From Priestia filamentosa (GTDB lineage: Bacteria; Bacillota; Bacilli; Bacillales; Bacillaceae_H), in assembly GCF_900177535.1 (NCBI RefSeq), contig NZ_FXAJ01000001.1:1154214-1218213 (forward strand): DNA of 64,000 nt, in the 5' to 3' direction. Below are positions 31,270-40,813 of the stretch, one piece after another; the first letter of the stretch is position 1, and every line of letters starts with the position of its first letter. Under the pieces are notes generated by a model. That model had not been told where the DNA came from. It saw only the letters and a program-made list of their open reading frames with translations, and searched no databases. The position numbers and the translations under genes were made by a program.

Positions 31270-33021
31270 ATGAGAAAGACTTTGTCTAAATTTTTAACAG
31301 TCTTTATTCTTTTTTCTCTTACGCTAGGAGGCAGTTTATCTAGCGTATCTGCTAAAAGTACATCTTCTCTTCCTGTAAGCAAAGTTGATGTGGGAAAAGA
31401 AGGCATGGTAGCAACAGCAGAGCCTTATGCAACTCGAGTTGGTCAAGAGGTGCTTGAAAAAGGCGGAACAGCTGTTGATGCGGCGGTTGCTGTTCAGCTT
31501 GCTTTAAATGTAACAGAGCCGATGATGTCAGGCATTGGTGGCGGAGGATTTATGATGGTTTATGATGGTAAAACAAAGCAAGTATCCATCATGAACAGCC
31601 GGGAAAAAGCGCCAAGTGATGTAACTACAGATCTTTTTCTAGACGAAAATGGAAAAGCTGTTCCATTTAAAGAACGCCATACGTCAGGGAAAGCTGTTGG
31701 AGTGCCAGGTACGCTCCTTGGACTCGAAGAAGCACATGAAAAATGGGGAAAACTGAAGTGGAAAGCTCTTGTTAAGCCTGCTGAAAACCTTGCAAAAGAT
31801 GGATTTAATGTGAGTATTACGCTTTCAGATAGTATTGAAGATAGTAAGGACAAGCTGTCGGAAGAGGCAAAAAGGGTGTATGCACCAAACGGACAAGTTT
31901 TAAAGGAAGGAGCACTTTTAAAACAAAGAGATTTAGCTAAAACCTTACAATTAATTGGAAAAGAAGGATCTCAAGCTCTTTATGATGGAGAATTAGGGAA
32001 AGCCATTGTAAAAACAGTCAAAGATCATGGCGGAAGTATGACAGAAGAGGATTTAAAAAATTATACAGTGAAAGAACAAACGCCAATTAAAGGAACATAT
32101 CACGGTTATGATATTATCTCAATGCCTCCCCCAAGTTCCGGAGGGTTGACGGTTTTACAAATTTTAAAAATGCTTGAGCCTTATGATATTAGTCAGTATG
32201 GTGTACGGTCGAAAGAGAAGTACAATCTTGTCGCTGAAGCAATGCATCTCGCTTTCGCAGACCGAAATAAGTATATTGGTGATACGGACTTTGTGGACGT
32301 TCCAATTTCAGGCATGCTTAATGAAAACTATTTAGCAAAACGAAGTAAAGAAATCGAGCTTTTGAAAGCAAATAAAAATGTAAAACCAGGAGATCCATGG
32401 AGTTATCAAGGAGGAAAACCTGAAACAGAATACGTGCCGAAAAAAGATGACAAAGAAATTGGGCAAACAACGCATTTTACAATTGCTGATAAGTGGGGGA
32501 ACCTTGTTTCCTATACCACAACAATTGAGCAAGTTTTCGGAACAGGAATTATGGTACCTGGCTATGGAGTAATGCTAAATAATGAAATGACCGATTTTGA
32601 TGCTTATCCAGGAGGGCCAAATGAAGTCCAGCCAAATAAGCGTCCGATGAGCAGTATGTCCCCAACTATCGTTCTAAAAGATCACAAGCCTGTTATGACA
32701 GTAGGATCTCCAGGAGGACCGACTATTATCGCTTCTGTTGCTCAAACATTGATTAATAAAATTGACTACGGTATGTCGGCAGAAGCTGCCATTGAAGAAC
32801 CACGTATTTATACTCCGACATATCCGAATATTAGATATGAAAAAGGGATTCCATCTGAGACAATAAAAGAGCTTGAAAAGTTAGGATACAAATTTGATGA
32901 TGAGCCAGAAGAAATTGGAAATGTACAAACAATTGATATTTATGATTCTTTTTATCTAGGTGCAGCTGATTCATCAAGAGTTGGTAGTGCAGCTGGAGTG
33001 GACACTGTAAAAGGTAAATAA
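31270..33021 (+). CDS. ggt: Gamma-glutamyltranspeptidase
   Basis: 583-residue secreted Ntn-hydrolase precursor that cleaves gamma-glutamyl bonds of glutathione, glutamine and poly-gamma-glutamate and transfers glutamate to peptides or water. A signal peptide (MRKTLSKFLTVFILFSLTLG, cut near SVSAKS) is followed by MVATAEPYATRVGQEVLEKG and GGTAVDAAVA. Self-cleavage to large and small subunits occurs before Thr400 in GQTTHFTIADKWGN; the glutamate-binding loop is MLNNEMTDF and the oxyanion GSPGGPTII follows. AAAGGAGG precedes the ATG. It is monocistronic with a strong terminator. Confidence 0.96.
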   Translation: MRKTLSKFLTVFILFSLTLGGSLSSVSAKSTSSLPVSKVDVGKEGMVATAEPYATRVGQEVLEKGGTAVDAAVAVQLALNVTEPMMSGIGGGGFMMVYDGKTKQVSIMNSREKAPSDVTTDLFLDENGKAVPFKERHTSGKAVGVPGTLLGLEEAHEKWGKLKWKALVKPAENLAKDGFNVSITLSDSIEDSKDKLSEEAKRVYAPNGQVLKEGALLKQRDLAKTLQLIGKEGSQALYDGELGKAIVKTVKDHGGSMTEEDLKNYTVKEQTPIKGTYHGYDIISMPPPSSGGLTVLQILKMLEPYDISQYGVRSKEKYNLVAEAMHLAFADRNKYIGDTDFVDVPISGMLNENYLAKRSKEIELLKANKNVKPGDPWSYQGGKPETEYVPKKDDKEIGQTTHFTIADKWGNLVSYTTTIEQVFGTGIMVPGYGVMLNNEMTDFDAYPGGPNEVQPNKRPMSSMSPTIVLKDHKPVMTVGSPGGPTIIASVAQTLINKIDYGMSAEAAIEEPRIYTPTYPNIRYEKGIPSETIKELEKLGYKFDDEPEEIGNVQTIDIYDSFYLGAADSSRVGSAAGVDTVKGK

Positions 33022-33056
33022 AGAAAACCAGCAGGGAGTTTCCCTGCCGGTTTTCT
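33022..33056. terminator. Bidirectional terminator
   Basis: AGAAAACCAGCAGGGA pairs with TCCCTGCCGGTTTTCT between convergent genes. Confidence 0.85.
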
Positions 33057-34323
33057 ACGAGAGTTTGATATTTTGAGAGTTTGAGTATGGAAGAAATGGT
33101 TCATTTGGTGAACTATAGTGATCGATGACATCCGTAATTTTGGTCATCCAGCCATATGTGCCATTTGCAACACCACCAACATGAATTCCATAGAGCTTAT
33201 GTGTAACAGGGTCATATGTAATAGCTCCGCTGTCTCCTCCTCTAGAATAAAAAGAACCTTTTTCACCGCGAATAAAGGCTGTTTTTAGCTCTCCATATCT
33301 ATCATTTGCAAAATTTACAGTCGTGCTGCTCTTCGTTACATAACCGCACGTAACACCTGTTGTGATGCCAGATTTGCAAACATAGGCATTTTGATAAACA
33401 GGAGCATAACCTGTAATAAATGAATCGTAGTCACTTTTATCTTCAGCATGTTCATAGAAGAGGCGTGTTGCGTAGCGTCCGCTTGCAAGAGTATTAGCAT
33501 CAAGTGAAATAAGACCAACATCAATGCCAGTATAGTTAGCTGTTGAATGATCATGACCAACAACGGTTGATCCTTGGTAGACGACGCTTTTATCTCCATT
33601 TAGACAATGACCTGCTGTAAGCAAGAAATAACGATTTCCTTTTTTAGCTACTCCAGCTGTTGTACAATAGTTTCCTTCGCTATCATGTACGCGAATACCT
33701 CCGCCAAGCTTCGTCCAGTCTCTTTCCCGAGAAAGCTGGATGTGTGGGGAAGAAAGGTCAGCATTTTCTTGAATTTCTACGATCGAAGGAAGTGCTTGTG
33801 TTAACTTCTCCTTATCAATAGATGACATGTTATGGACCTCAAGAATAACTTTTTCATGCTCTGTATCGATAGAAGTCATCATTGTTTTGTTTTGTTCGGG
33901 TAATCCTAGCTGTCTCATTTTGCTCCAAAGTTGTTCTTCTACATGTTCTAAATCGCTTGTGCTGTAAGTTGCACGTTTATAATGTACAATAGGAGCCGTT
34001 TCTTTCATAAGAGATGGTCGATAAGCAAGAGTTGTTTCACGTAAAAGATCATTTACTTTATTTTCGAATGTTTTTACTTTTTCATTTCTCTCTGTAAAGC
34101 CGAGTGTAATTGTCCCATCATCAGCAAAATAAACGGTTCCATAGTTTTTAAAAGCATCATAGCTTCCAAACACTTCTTGTATTAACTGTGCTACGTTATC
34201 TTGATTTTGGGATCGAAAAAAAAGTTCGTCTTTTGTTGGAGAAGATGATTCCGCCTGTGCTGCCAGTGGCATTAGTAAAATACCTAGAAAAAATAGTAAA
34301 GCTGTTATCGTGTGTTTCTTCAT
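33055..34323 (-). CDS. Secreted chymotrypsin-fold serine protease (S1, streptogrisin/alpha-lytic type)
   Basis: 422-residue prepro-enzyme. Signal peptide MKKHTITALLFFLGILLMPL with an AQA cut site, then a pro-region of about 190 residues (SKMRQLGLPEQN; KVILEVHNMSSIDKEKLTQA, resembling alpha-lytic pro-domains). The mature part begins near GGGIRVHDSEGN and carries the triad: His in LLTAGHC, Asp in TGIDVGLI and Ser in SRGGDSGAITY. Cysteine pairs (YCTTAG...GHC; YVCKSG...VTCGYV) fit the S1 disulfides. Start is ATG 34323, behind AAAGGA; a far longer open frame upstream lacks support. Such proteases are common in actinomycetes and less so in Bacillus, so transfer is possible. Confidence 0.85.
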   Translation of the reverse strand: MKKHTITALLFFLGILLMPLAAQAESSSPTKDELFFRSQNQDNVAQLIQEVFGSYDAFKNYGTVYFADDGTITLGFTERNEKVKTFENKVNDLLRETTLAYRPSLMKETAPIVHYKRATYSTSDLEHVEEQLWSKMRQLGLPEQNKTMMTSIDTEHEKVILEVHNMSSIDKEKLTQALPSIVEIQENADLSSPHIQLSRERDWTKLGGGIRVHDSEGNYCTTAGVAKKGNRYFLLTAGHCLNGDKSVVYQGSTVVGHDHSTANYTGIDVGLISLDANTLASGRYATRLFYEHAEDKSDYDSFITGYAPVYQNAYVCKSGITTGVTCGYVTKSSTTVNFANDRYGELKTAFIRGEKGSFYSRGGDSGAITYDPVTHKLYGIHVGGVANGTYGWMTKITDVIDHYSSPNEPFLPYSNSQNIKLS

Positions 34324-34492
34324 TTTTTTGTCCTTTCTATGTACAAAATGAATCATATATACCTTTCTTATTATATACGAAAAAAACGTGAAAAGGGGTA
34401 AGAAATACCGATTCTTCTTCCCAAGGAACGAAAAGGTTTTGTTTCTCTTACTTACAAAGTATAATGAGAAGTGGATATTGGAGGTTATAAAA

Positions 34493-36571
34493 ATGAAAAC
34501 ACTTGTACTTGCAGAAAAGCCAAGCGTTGCTCGTGAAATTGCACGCGTTCTTGGCTGCACTAAAAAAGGAAAAGGAAGCATTGAAGGTGCTAAATATATC
34601 GTCACATGGGCATTAGGGCATTTAGTTGAGCTGAAAACGCCTGAGGACTACGATAATCGGTATAAAACGTGGAAATTAGAAGATTTACCGATCATGCCAA
34701 AAGAAATGAAGCTAAAAGTAATGAAAAAGACAAGTGCTCAATTTCAGCACGTATCACAACTTGCCAAACGAAAAGATGTAGGTGAACTTGTGATTGCAAC
34801 AGATGCCGGTCGTGAAGGTGAGCTTGTTGCGCGCTGGATTATGGAGAAAACTCATTTTAATAAACCATTTAAACGTCTGTGGATTTCTTCACAAACAGAT
34901 AAAGCGATTCGAGATGGATTTAAAAATCTTCAACCTGGGCAAGCATTTAACCGTCTATATGAATCTGCTCTATGTAGAGCTGAAGCAGATTGGCTTATTG
35001 GGCTTAATATTTCAAGAGCACTGACAACAAAATTTGAAGAGCCGCTTTCAGCCGGTCGTGTTCAAACTCCAACACTTGCAATGGTATTCGAACGAGAGAA
35101 GACGATTCAATCATTTAAACCTCAAACATTTTGGACGATTGAAGCAGAGTTTTCTCAATTCAAAGCACAATGGCAAGGAAACAAAGACAAGCGTATTTTT
35201 AAGGAAGAAGAAGCGACCTCGAAATATAAAAAACTTCTGGGAAATAAAGCGGTTGTCAAAAGCATTCGAAAGAAAAAGGGAACGGAAGCTCAGCCATTAC
35301 CATATGATCTAAATGAGTTGCAGCGTGAAGCGAACAAGCGATTCCAGTTTTCAGCGAAAAAGACGCTTAATGTATTGCAGAAACTGTATGAGCAACATAA
35401 GCTTGTTACATACCCTAGAACAGATTCTCGCTATTTAACAACAGATATGGTTGCAACAATGCGAGACCGTTTAGAAAGTATTGCAGGTACTTATAAAGAA
35501 GAAGTTCGTCCGCTCTTAAAGGGAAATCCAACATTGCCAAAACGAGTTGTAAACAATGAGAAAGTAAGCGACCACCATGCAATTATTATTACAGATCAGC
35601 CTCTATTTTTAAGCGATTTATCAGCTGATGAGCGAAAGCTTTACGAGCTTATTGTAAAACGTTTTATTGAGCTTTTTTACCCTGCTTATGAATATGAAAA
35701 GATGACAATTGAGCTTGATATTAATGAGGAACGATTTGTTGCACATGGAAAACGAACGATTGAACAAGGATTTAAAGGTCTATTTGGTGGAGGGGACAAT
35801 GACCAAGCTCTTCCGCTTTTAAAAGAAAACCAAGAACTTACTGTACAAGACATAGATCTTAAAACAGGTCTTACAGAACCACCACAACGTTTTTCAGAAG
35901 CGGACTTATTAGCTCAAATGGAAAAACATAATCTTGGAACACCAGCAACTCGAGCTGATATTATTGAAAAGCTACTTAGCGCAGAATCTATTGAACGAAC
36001 AAACCATCGTCTTTATCCAACCAAAAAAGGAAAGCAGCTTATTGACCTAGTCGCAGAAGAATTAAAGTCACCAGAACTTACGGCAAAATGGGAACAAGAA
36101 CTTGAAAATATTGCAAGAGGAAAAGGAAACGCTAAAACGTTTATGGCCAATATTAGAAAGCAAACAGAAAAAATCGTAAGTGACGTGAAAAAAAGCGACA
36201 AAACGTACAGACCCCATAATTTAACAGGTTCAAAGTGCCCAGAGTGTGGAGAGTTGCTTCGTGAACGCAAGGGGAAGAATGGACGAATGCTCGTTTGTTC
36301 AAGTCATGAATGTTCTTACCGTAGAGCAAAAGATCCTAAGCTCTCAAATCGTCGCTGCCCACAGTGTCATAAAAAAATGGAGATTCATAATGGCAAAGCA
36401 GGAACGTATTTTCAATGTCGTCCCTGTCAAATTACTGAAAAAGCGCAGGATAAAAAGAAGAAAGTATCAAAACGAGAAGAAAGAAACTTACTTAAGAAAT
36501 ATAGTGATGATGGTTCATTCGGTTCAAGCTTAGGAGATGCCTTAAAACAAGCATTACAGAAAAAAGATTAG
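34493..36571 (+). CDS. topB: DNA topoisomerase III
   Basis: 692-residue type IA topoisomerase that relaxes and decatenates single-stranded junctions. The Toprim domain begins at once (MKTLVLAEKPSVAREIARVL) with ATDAGREGELVARWI; then the gate domain with SAGRVQTPTLAMV, the catalytic Tyr307 in VTYPRTDSRYL, and HNLGTPATRADIIEKLL. The C-terminus has zinc-ribbon cysteine pairs (CPECGELL...CSSHEC; CPQCHKKM...CRPC). Start is ATG 34493 with GGAGG nearby; an in-frame ATG 105 bp upstream is rejected. No relaxase or mobile genes surround it, so it is the chromosomal TopB. Confidence 0.95.
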   Translation: MKTLVLAEKPSVAREIARVLGCTKKGKGSIEGAKYIVTWALGHLVELKTPEDYDNRYKTWKLEDLPIMPKEMKLKVMKKTSAQFQHVSQLAKRKDVGELVIATDAGREGELVARWIMEKTHFNKPFKRLWISSQTDKAIRDGFKNLQPGQAFNRLYESALCRAEADWLIGLNISRALTTKFEEPLSAGRVQTPTLAMVFEREKTIQSFKPQTFWTIEAEFSQFKAQWQGNKDKRIFKEEEATSKYKKLLGNKAVVKSIRKKKGTEAQPLPYDLNELQREANKRFQFSAKKTLNVLQKLYEQHKLVTYPRTDSRYLTTDMVATMRDRLESIAGTYKEEVRPLLKGNPTLPKRVVNNEKVSDHHAIIITDQPLFLSDLSADERKLYELIVKRFIELFYPAYEYEKMTIELDINEERFVAHGKRTIEQGFKGLFGGGDNDQALPLLKENQELTVQDIDLKTGLTEPPQRFSEADLLAQMEKHNLGTPATRADIIEKLLSAESIERTNHRLYPTKKGKQLIDLVAEELKSPELTAKWEQELENIARGKGNAKTFMANIRKQTEKIVSDVKKSDKTYRPHNLTGSKCPECGELLRERKGKNGRMLVCSSHECSYRRAKDPKLSNRRCPQCHKKMEIHNGKAGTYFQCRPCQITEKAQDKKKKVSKREERNLLKKYSDDGSFGSSLGDALKQALQKKD

Positions 36572-36573
36572 CA

Positions 36574-36605
36574 AATATCCCGCAGATATTTTTCTGCGGG
36601 ATATT
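36574..36605 (+). terminator. Hairpin after topB
   Basis: AATATCCCGCAG pairs with CTGCGGGATATT; the T-run is interrupted, so termination may be partial. Confidence 0.55.
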
Positions 36606-36823
36606 CATATTTTTAAAAGAAATAGTGCAAAATAGAAAGAACTTCTAAAAAGAAAAAGCGCATATAAAAATGTTGACAATTTTTCCAGCGCACTTTACCC
36701 TAAGAAAGATATAGTTATTCCATAAAGTTTAGGGAAATAATATTTTGCAAAAATAAGTAAATTGAACATGCATTTTATTTCCTTAACAGCAACAAGACAT
36801 TAAACGAGTTAGGTGAGAGGTAT

Positions 36824-39514
36824 ATGAAGCATATTTTTCAAATTTATCGAAATGACTGGGTTCGCATTTTTAAAGTTCCAATGGCTCTTTTTTTAGTTGT
36901 AGGGCTTATGATCCTTCCATCCCTCTATGCATGGTTTAATATTAAAGCATCATGGGATCCATATTCCAATACAAAAGATATTGAGATTGCTGTTGTGAAC
37001 AAAGATGAAGGAACATTCATTCACAAGGGAAAAATTAACAAAAAGATAGACGTTGGAGAAGAAGTAGTAAAGTCTCTTAAAGAGAATAAAGACTTAGGTT
37101 GGACGTTTGTAAGTGAGAAGGAAGCACAACGCGGGGTGAAACATGGGGATTACTACGCAAGCCTTGTTATTCCAAAAGATTTTTCTAAAAAAATCGGAAC
37201 AGTTCTCGAAGAAAATCCCGAGAAACCACAAATTTATTATAGTGTAAACGAAAAAATTAATGCTGTGGCTCCAAAGATTACATCAAAAGGTGCCTCAAAT
37301 GTCACAGAACAAGTGAGTGAAAAGTTTGTTAAGACAGCAACGAAATCAATGTTTGAAGAGTTTAATCGAATAGGAATTGAACTTGAGCAAGAGCTTCCGA
37401 CAATTCGAAACTTTGAAAATCGTGTATTTGCACTAGAGGAAAAGCTTCCTGAAATTGAAGATATGGGGAACAAAGCGCTTGAAATTGAGAAGAAACTTCC
37501 TGAAATTCGTGAACAAGGCCAAAAAGTTGTGGAGCTTGAAGAAAAACTTCCTGAAATTCAAGCAGCAGGGCAAAGTGTTTTAAAAATTGAAAAAGAGCTT
37601 CCGAAAGTTAAGGAAGCAGGAAATGAGATTATAGAGCTTCAAAAGAAGCTTCCTGAAATTAAAAGTGCGGGAGATCGAGTTGTAGAGATTGACCAAAACT
37701 TTTATAAAATTGAAGAAGGGTTAAATAAAGCGCTAGAAGATGCTAAAAAAGCAAATGAAATTGTCATGAAAGCACAGTCCACCCTTCCGACACTTGAGAA
37801 CATTGCTAACAAAGGAAGCGAATTTTCACAAGGGTTAAATGACTTTTTAGAGAAAAATGAAGGAGCGTTTAATGAAGTAGCTCCTGTTATAAAACAAAAT
37901 CTTGTGCTTCTTAATCAAACGGCAAAAGATGTTGCAGGTGTCACAGAGGAATTAAAAAACGTTAATGATGAAAATAGAGCAACATATATTGAAACGCTAA
38001 GTGCTTTAGAAACACGTTTGTCTTCAGGCATTGATGCTGCAGATCGTACAGCTGATTTACTTACAAAGCTAAATGAATATACGGGGAATAATGCTCTAGC
38101 AGGAGTCATTAACAGGGTAAATAACGTAAAAGATAGTTTTACTAATCAGCGTGAAGCGGTTGTAAACATTGAAAATGCTTTAAAAAGAGGTGAGCAGCCT
38201 TCAAGTGAAGCGCTAGATCGCTTAAATACGCTTGCAACAGATGCAAACAATACACTATCTAATGTGTTGGCGAACTATGACTCTTCTATCGTTCCAGCTG
38301 TTAATAGTGGGTTAGATGAGCTTACAGAAAATGCAAAAAATGCAAATAACGCTGTACAAACAGCAAAAGAAAAGCTCCCAGACATTAAAGGTGTGTTAAA
38401 TGATGCTTCAAGTGGTCTCCAGTATGGACAACAAGAACTCACAAGTTTACAGGAGAGGTTACCAACTATCCGCGACCGTATTCATGAAGCAGCAACCACT
38501 ATTTCTAGTAAAATGGATGACTTTACAAACGCTGTAAACAGCGGAGCTGCATTTGTACAAAATGACCTTCCAGCTGTTGAGGCTCAAATCCATAAAGCAG
38601 CAGATTTTGTGAACAATGATTTGCCCCAAGCAGAGAAAGAAATCCAAAAGGCAGCAGATCTTGTTCAAACAAAACTTCCAGAAGTAGAAGAGACAGTTCA
38701 CAAAGTAGCAAATCTTGTTCGCGAAGACTTGCCAGACCTTGAAGACTCTGTTAAAAATGCTGCAGACAAAATTCGAGATTTTGAAGGGGAAAATGATCTA
38801 GGAGATATCATTGAGCTCTTAAAGAATGATGTTCAAAAAGAAAGCGACTTTTTTACAAGTCCTGTTCAATTAAAAGAAGATAAACAGTTTCCAATTCCAA
38901 ACTACGGATCAGCTATGACGCCATTTTATACAGCTCTTTGCTTATGGGTAGGAGGACTGCTTCTTATCTCATTACTCCGGGTTGATGTAGAAGATGTTCA
39001 AGAGGGAACAAAAGGAATGCATATTTACTTTGGCCGTCTTCTCACCTTTTTAACAATTGGATTCTTTCAAGCGCTCATTGTTACGCTTGGGGACTTGTTT
39101 ATATTAGGGTCATATGTAGCAGAACCAACGGCCTTTGTTTTATCGGCAATTTTTATCAGTATTGTTTTCCTGACGATTATTTACACATTTGTTTCTGTAT
39201 TTGGAAACATCGGCAAAGCATTTGCGATTATTTTGCTTGTGCTACAAATTTCAGGCTCTGGGGGGACGTTCCCTATTCAAACAACGCCGCCATTTTTCCA
39301 AGCAATTAATCCATTTTTACCTTTTACGTATGCTATTGGTTTGCTGCGTGAAACAACAGGTGGGATTGTGAGAGATATAATGATTCATGATATTCTATTA
39401 CTTGCCTTATTCCTTTTTATAGCTATTTTACTTGCCTTCCTTCTAAAAAAACCGTTATCAGGTTGGGCTGTAAACGTAGCGAAGAAAGCAAAAGAAAGCA
39501 AAATCATTCATTAA
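36824..39514 (+). CDS. YhgE/Pip-type membrane protein with repeat coiled-coil ectodomain
   Basis: 896 residues. One N-terminal helix (VPMALFLVVGLMILPSLYAW, residues 18-37), a very long outside region, then about five C-terminal helices (residues 705-885) with the ABC-2-like permease pattern of YhgE/Pip proteins, known as phage-adsorption or type-VII-linked factors. DYYASLVIPKDFSKK marks the conserved N-terminal globular part. The middle carries five 17-residue repeats (residues 207-291, unit KLPEI...EIEK) and four 18-residue repeats (residues 580-651, unit NDLP...KAADFV). AGGTGAGAGG precedes the ATG. It is a single gene; no ESX or phage genes are beside it. Confidence 0.87.
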   Translation: MKHIFQIYRNDWVRIFKVPMALFLVVGLMILPSLYAWFNIKASWDPYSNTKDIEIAVVNKDEGTFIHKGKINKKIDVGEEVVKSLKENKDLGWTFVSEKEAQRGVKHGDYYASLVIPKDFSKKIGTVLEENPEKPQIYYSVNEKINAVAPKITSKGASNVTEQVSEKFVKTATKSMFEEFNRIGIELEQELPTIRNFENRVFALEEKLPEIEDMGNKALEIEKKLPEIREQGQKVVELEEKLPEIQAAGQSVLKIEKELPKVKEAGNEIIELQKKLPEIKSAGDRVVEIDQNFYKIEEGLNKALEDAKKANEIVMKAQSTLPTLENIANKGSEFSQGLNDFLEKNEGAFNEVAPVIKQNLVLLNQTAKDVAGVTEELKNVNDENRATYIETLSALETRLSSGIDAADRTADLLTKLNEYTGNNALAGVINRVNNVKDSFTNQREAVVNIENALKRGEQPSSEALDRLNTLATDANNTLSNVLANYDSSIVPAVNSGLDELTENAKNANNAVQTAKEKLPDIKGVLNDASSGLQYGQQELTSLQERLPTIRDRIHEAATTISSKMDDFTNAVNSGAAFVQNDLPAVEAQIHKAADFVNNDLPQAEKEIQKAADLVQTKLPEVEETVHKVANLVREDLPDLEDSVKNAADKIRDFEGENDLGDIIELLKNDVQKESDFFTSPVQLKEDKQFPIPNYGSAMTPFYTALCLWVGGLLLISLLRVDVEDVQEGTKGMHIYFGRLLTFLTIGFFQALIVTLGDLFILGSYVAEPTAFVLSAIFISIVFLTIIYTFVSVFGNIGKAFAIILLVLQISGSGGTFPIQTTPPFFQAINPFLPFTYAIGLLRETTGGIVRDIMIHDILLLALFLFIAILLAFLLKKPLSGWAVNVAKKAKESKIIH
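37442..37696 (+). repeat. Five tandem 17-residue coding repeats in the YhgE-like gene
   Basis: Units start KLPEIEDMGNKALEIEK, KLPEIREQGQKVVELEE, KLPEIQAAGQSVLKIEK, ELPKVKEAGNEIIELQK and KLPEIKSAGDRVVEIDQ, each 51 bases. Pro at position 3 and hydrophobic heptad-like spacing point to stacked helices in the extracellular stalk. Confidence 0.85.
38561..38776 (+). repeat. Four tandem 18-residue coding repeats in the YhgE-like gene
   Basis: Units begin NDLPAVEAQIHKAADFVN, NDLPQAEKEIQKAADLVQ, TKLPEVEETVHKVANLVR and EDLPDLEDSVKNAADKIR, each 54 bases, near the membrane end of the stalk. Confidence 0.85.
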
Positions 39515-39543
39515 AAAAAGGGGAGCATTATGTTCCCCTTTTT
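39514..39543 (+). terminator. Terminator of the YhgE-like gene
   Basis: AAAAGGGGA pairs with TTCCCCTTTT, followed by T residues. Confidence 0.8.
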
Positions 39544-39604
39544 GTTAATTACTAAAGTATGTTAAATTAGTAAAGGATATTTAAAAACAAAGAGGGTTTA
39601 GCAC

Positions 39605-40300
39605 ATGAGAAAATTTGTGATAAGCGATATACACGGAAATTATGATGGGATGATGAAACTATTTCAATTTGCTAAGTTTGATCCATTGAAAGATCAGCTT
39701 GTTGTGATGGGCGACATGATTAACAGAGGCCCCCAGAGTGGTAAGGTGTTAAGCGAAATCAAACAGCTTCATGAAACATATAAAAATGTTTATGCTACCA
39801 TTGGCAATCATGAAGAAATGATGCTCTGGTATTTAGAGCAAAAAAGCGACATGTGGGCCCATTTCGGAGGAAAAGAGTCTGCAGCAAGCATTAATGATGT
39901 GTTCAAAGAGGAAGGTGTCACACAAGCGGTAGAATGGGTGAAGTCGTTGCCGCTTTATATTGAGGATAACCAATTTATCTATGCACATGCTGGGATGTTA
40001 TCTTTAAAAGATCGAAACAAGCGCAGCAACCTTTGGCTTAAAAAGAAAGAGCTTTACACATTGAATCCTCAGATTTTTTTAGCGCGGTTTAATGGGAAAA
40101 TTCTTATCCATGGTCATACACCAACATGTTTTGCCATTTGTGATGGTGCAAGGTTAAATATTGATCTTGGAGCAAGCGTTATGAAAAATGGCCGACTTGG
40201 TCTTATTGAGCTAGAGCAAAAAGTAGTCTACAGTTATTACTTCGGAGAAGATAGAGTTGCGATGGAGAACATTAAAGATCTTGCCCATCAGATGAATTGA
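39605..40300 (+). CDS. Calcineurin-like metallophosphoesterase (PPP-type, bacteriophage-lambda phosphatase-like)
   Basis: 231 residues with the two-metal signatures in order: SDIHGN (residues 7-12), GDMINRGPQS (Asp37), GNHEEMM near residue 69, a His in IYAHAGM and GHTP near residue 181. This small PPP-type layout is shared by lambda phosphatase, PrpE and bacterial Ser/Thr phosphatases; the true substrate may be a phosphoprotein or Ap4A. AGAGGGTTTAGCAC precedes the ATG. Monocistronic with a terminator behind. Confidence 0.88.
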   Translation: MRKFVISDIHGNYDGMMKLFQFAKFDPLKDQLVVMGDMINRGPQSGKVLSEIKQLHETYKNVYATIGNHEEMMLWYLEQKSDMWAHFGGKESAASINDVFKEEGVTQAVEWVKSLPLYIEDNQFIYAHAGMLSLKDRNKRSNLWLKKKELYTLNPQIFLARFNGKILIHGHTPTCFAICDGARLNIDLGASVMKNGRLGLIELEQKVVYSYYFGEDRVAMENIKDLAHQMN

Positions 40301-40304
40301 AGCC

Positions 40305-40334
40305 AAAAGCCTGCTTTAGATAGCAGGTTTTTTT
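40305..40334 (+). terminator. Terminator
   Basis: AAGCCTGCT pairs with AGCAGGTTT, then T residues. Confidence 0.8.
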
Positions 40335-40366
40335 ATTTACACAAAACTAGTATTTCTGTCTAATCA

Positions 40367-40394
40367 TGAAAGTATAAACGTACATATACTTTCA
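40367..40394. promoter_or_regulatory. Inverted-repeat operator candidate before the small-protein pair
   Basis: TGAAAGTATA and TATACTTTCA form a perfect 10-bp inverted repeat with an 8-bp spacer, 28 bp before the ATG at 40422. It lies where a promoter core should be. Confidence 0.45.
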
Positions 40395-40421
40395 GTAACA
40401 AGGAGATAGGAGCTGATAGAA

Positions 40422-40682
40422 ATGCCAAGAAGATTCCGAGGAAGAATTAGAGCAGTAGAAGGCTGTGACCGAGACCAAGATCAAGACCAAGTAGGCGGAG
40501 TTGACGACGTTAACGATTTTGATGATATCGGAGGAAGAAATCGAAATGGAAACAGAGCAACAGCTAATGTATATGACAGTGGAAACTCTAACGTTGAGCT
40601 AACGTTAGATATTGATGTAGATGGCGAGTCAAGAGCACGCGTGCGCTCAAGAGCAAATTCAAACAACAATGATGAAGAGTGA
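40422..40682 (+). CDS. Small acidic/arginine-rich protein, possible spore surface protein
   Basis: 86 residues with no signal or membrane segment. It starts basic (MPRRFRGRIRAVEG), has an acidic middle (DRDQDQDQVGGVDDVNDFDD), and a beta-like section VYDSGNSNVELTLDIDVDGE followed by RARVRSRANSNNND. Low complexity and Asn/Asp/Arg bias are typical of Bacillus spore coat or exosporium proteins. The motif SGN-x-x-V-x-x-T recurs in the next gene. AAGGAGATAGG precedes the ATG. The spore role is inferred from composition only. Confidence 0.6.
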   Translation: MPRRFRGRIRAVEGCDRDQDQDQVGGVDDVNDFDDIGGRNRNGNRATANVYDSGNSNVELTLDIDVDGESRARVRSRANSNNNDEE

Positions 40683-40689
40683 ATACCAT

Positions 40690-40721
40690 AAAAGGAAGCG
40701 AGAAAAACCTCGCTTTCTTTT
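40690..40721 (+). terminator. Terminator between the paired small genes
   Basis: AAAAGGAAGCGAG pairs with CTCGCTTTCTTTT. Confidence 0.7.
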
Positions 40722-40813
40722 GCGTTTTTTAGAAGAGCTAGTGATTTTGTCTAAGCAAAACAAGACAAACGTACATAACCTAGTACAAAGTGGAAAAGAA
40801 GGAGAGAAAAGTT

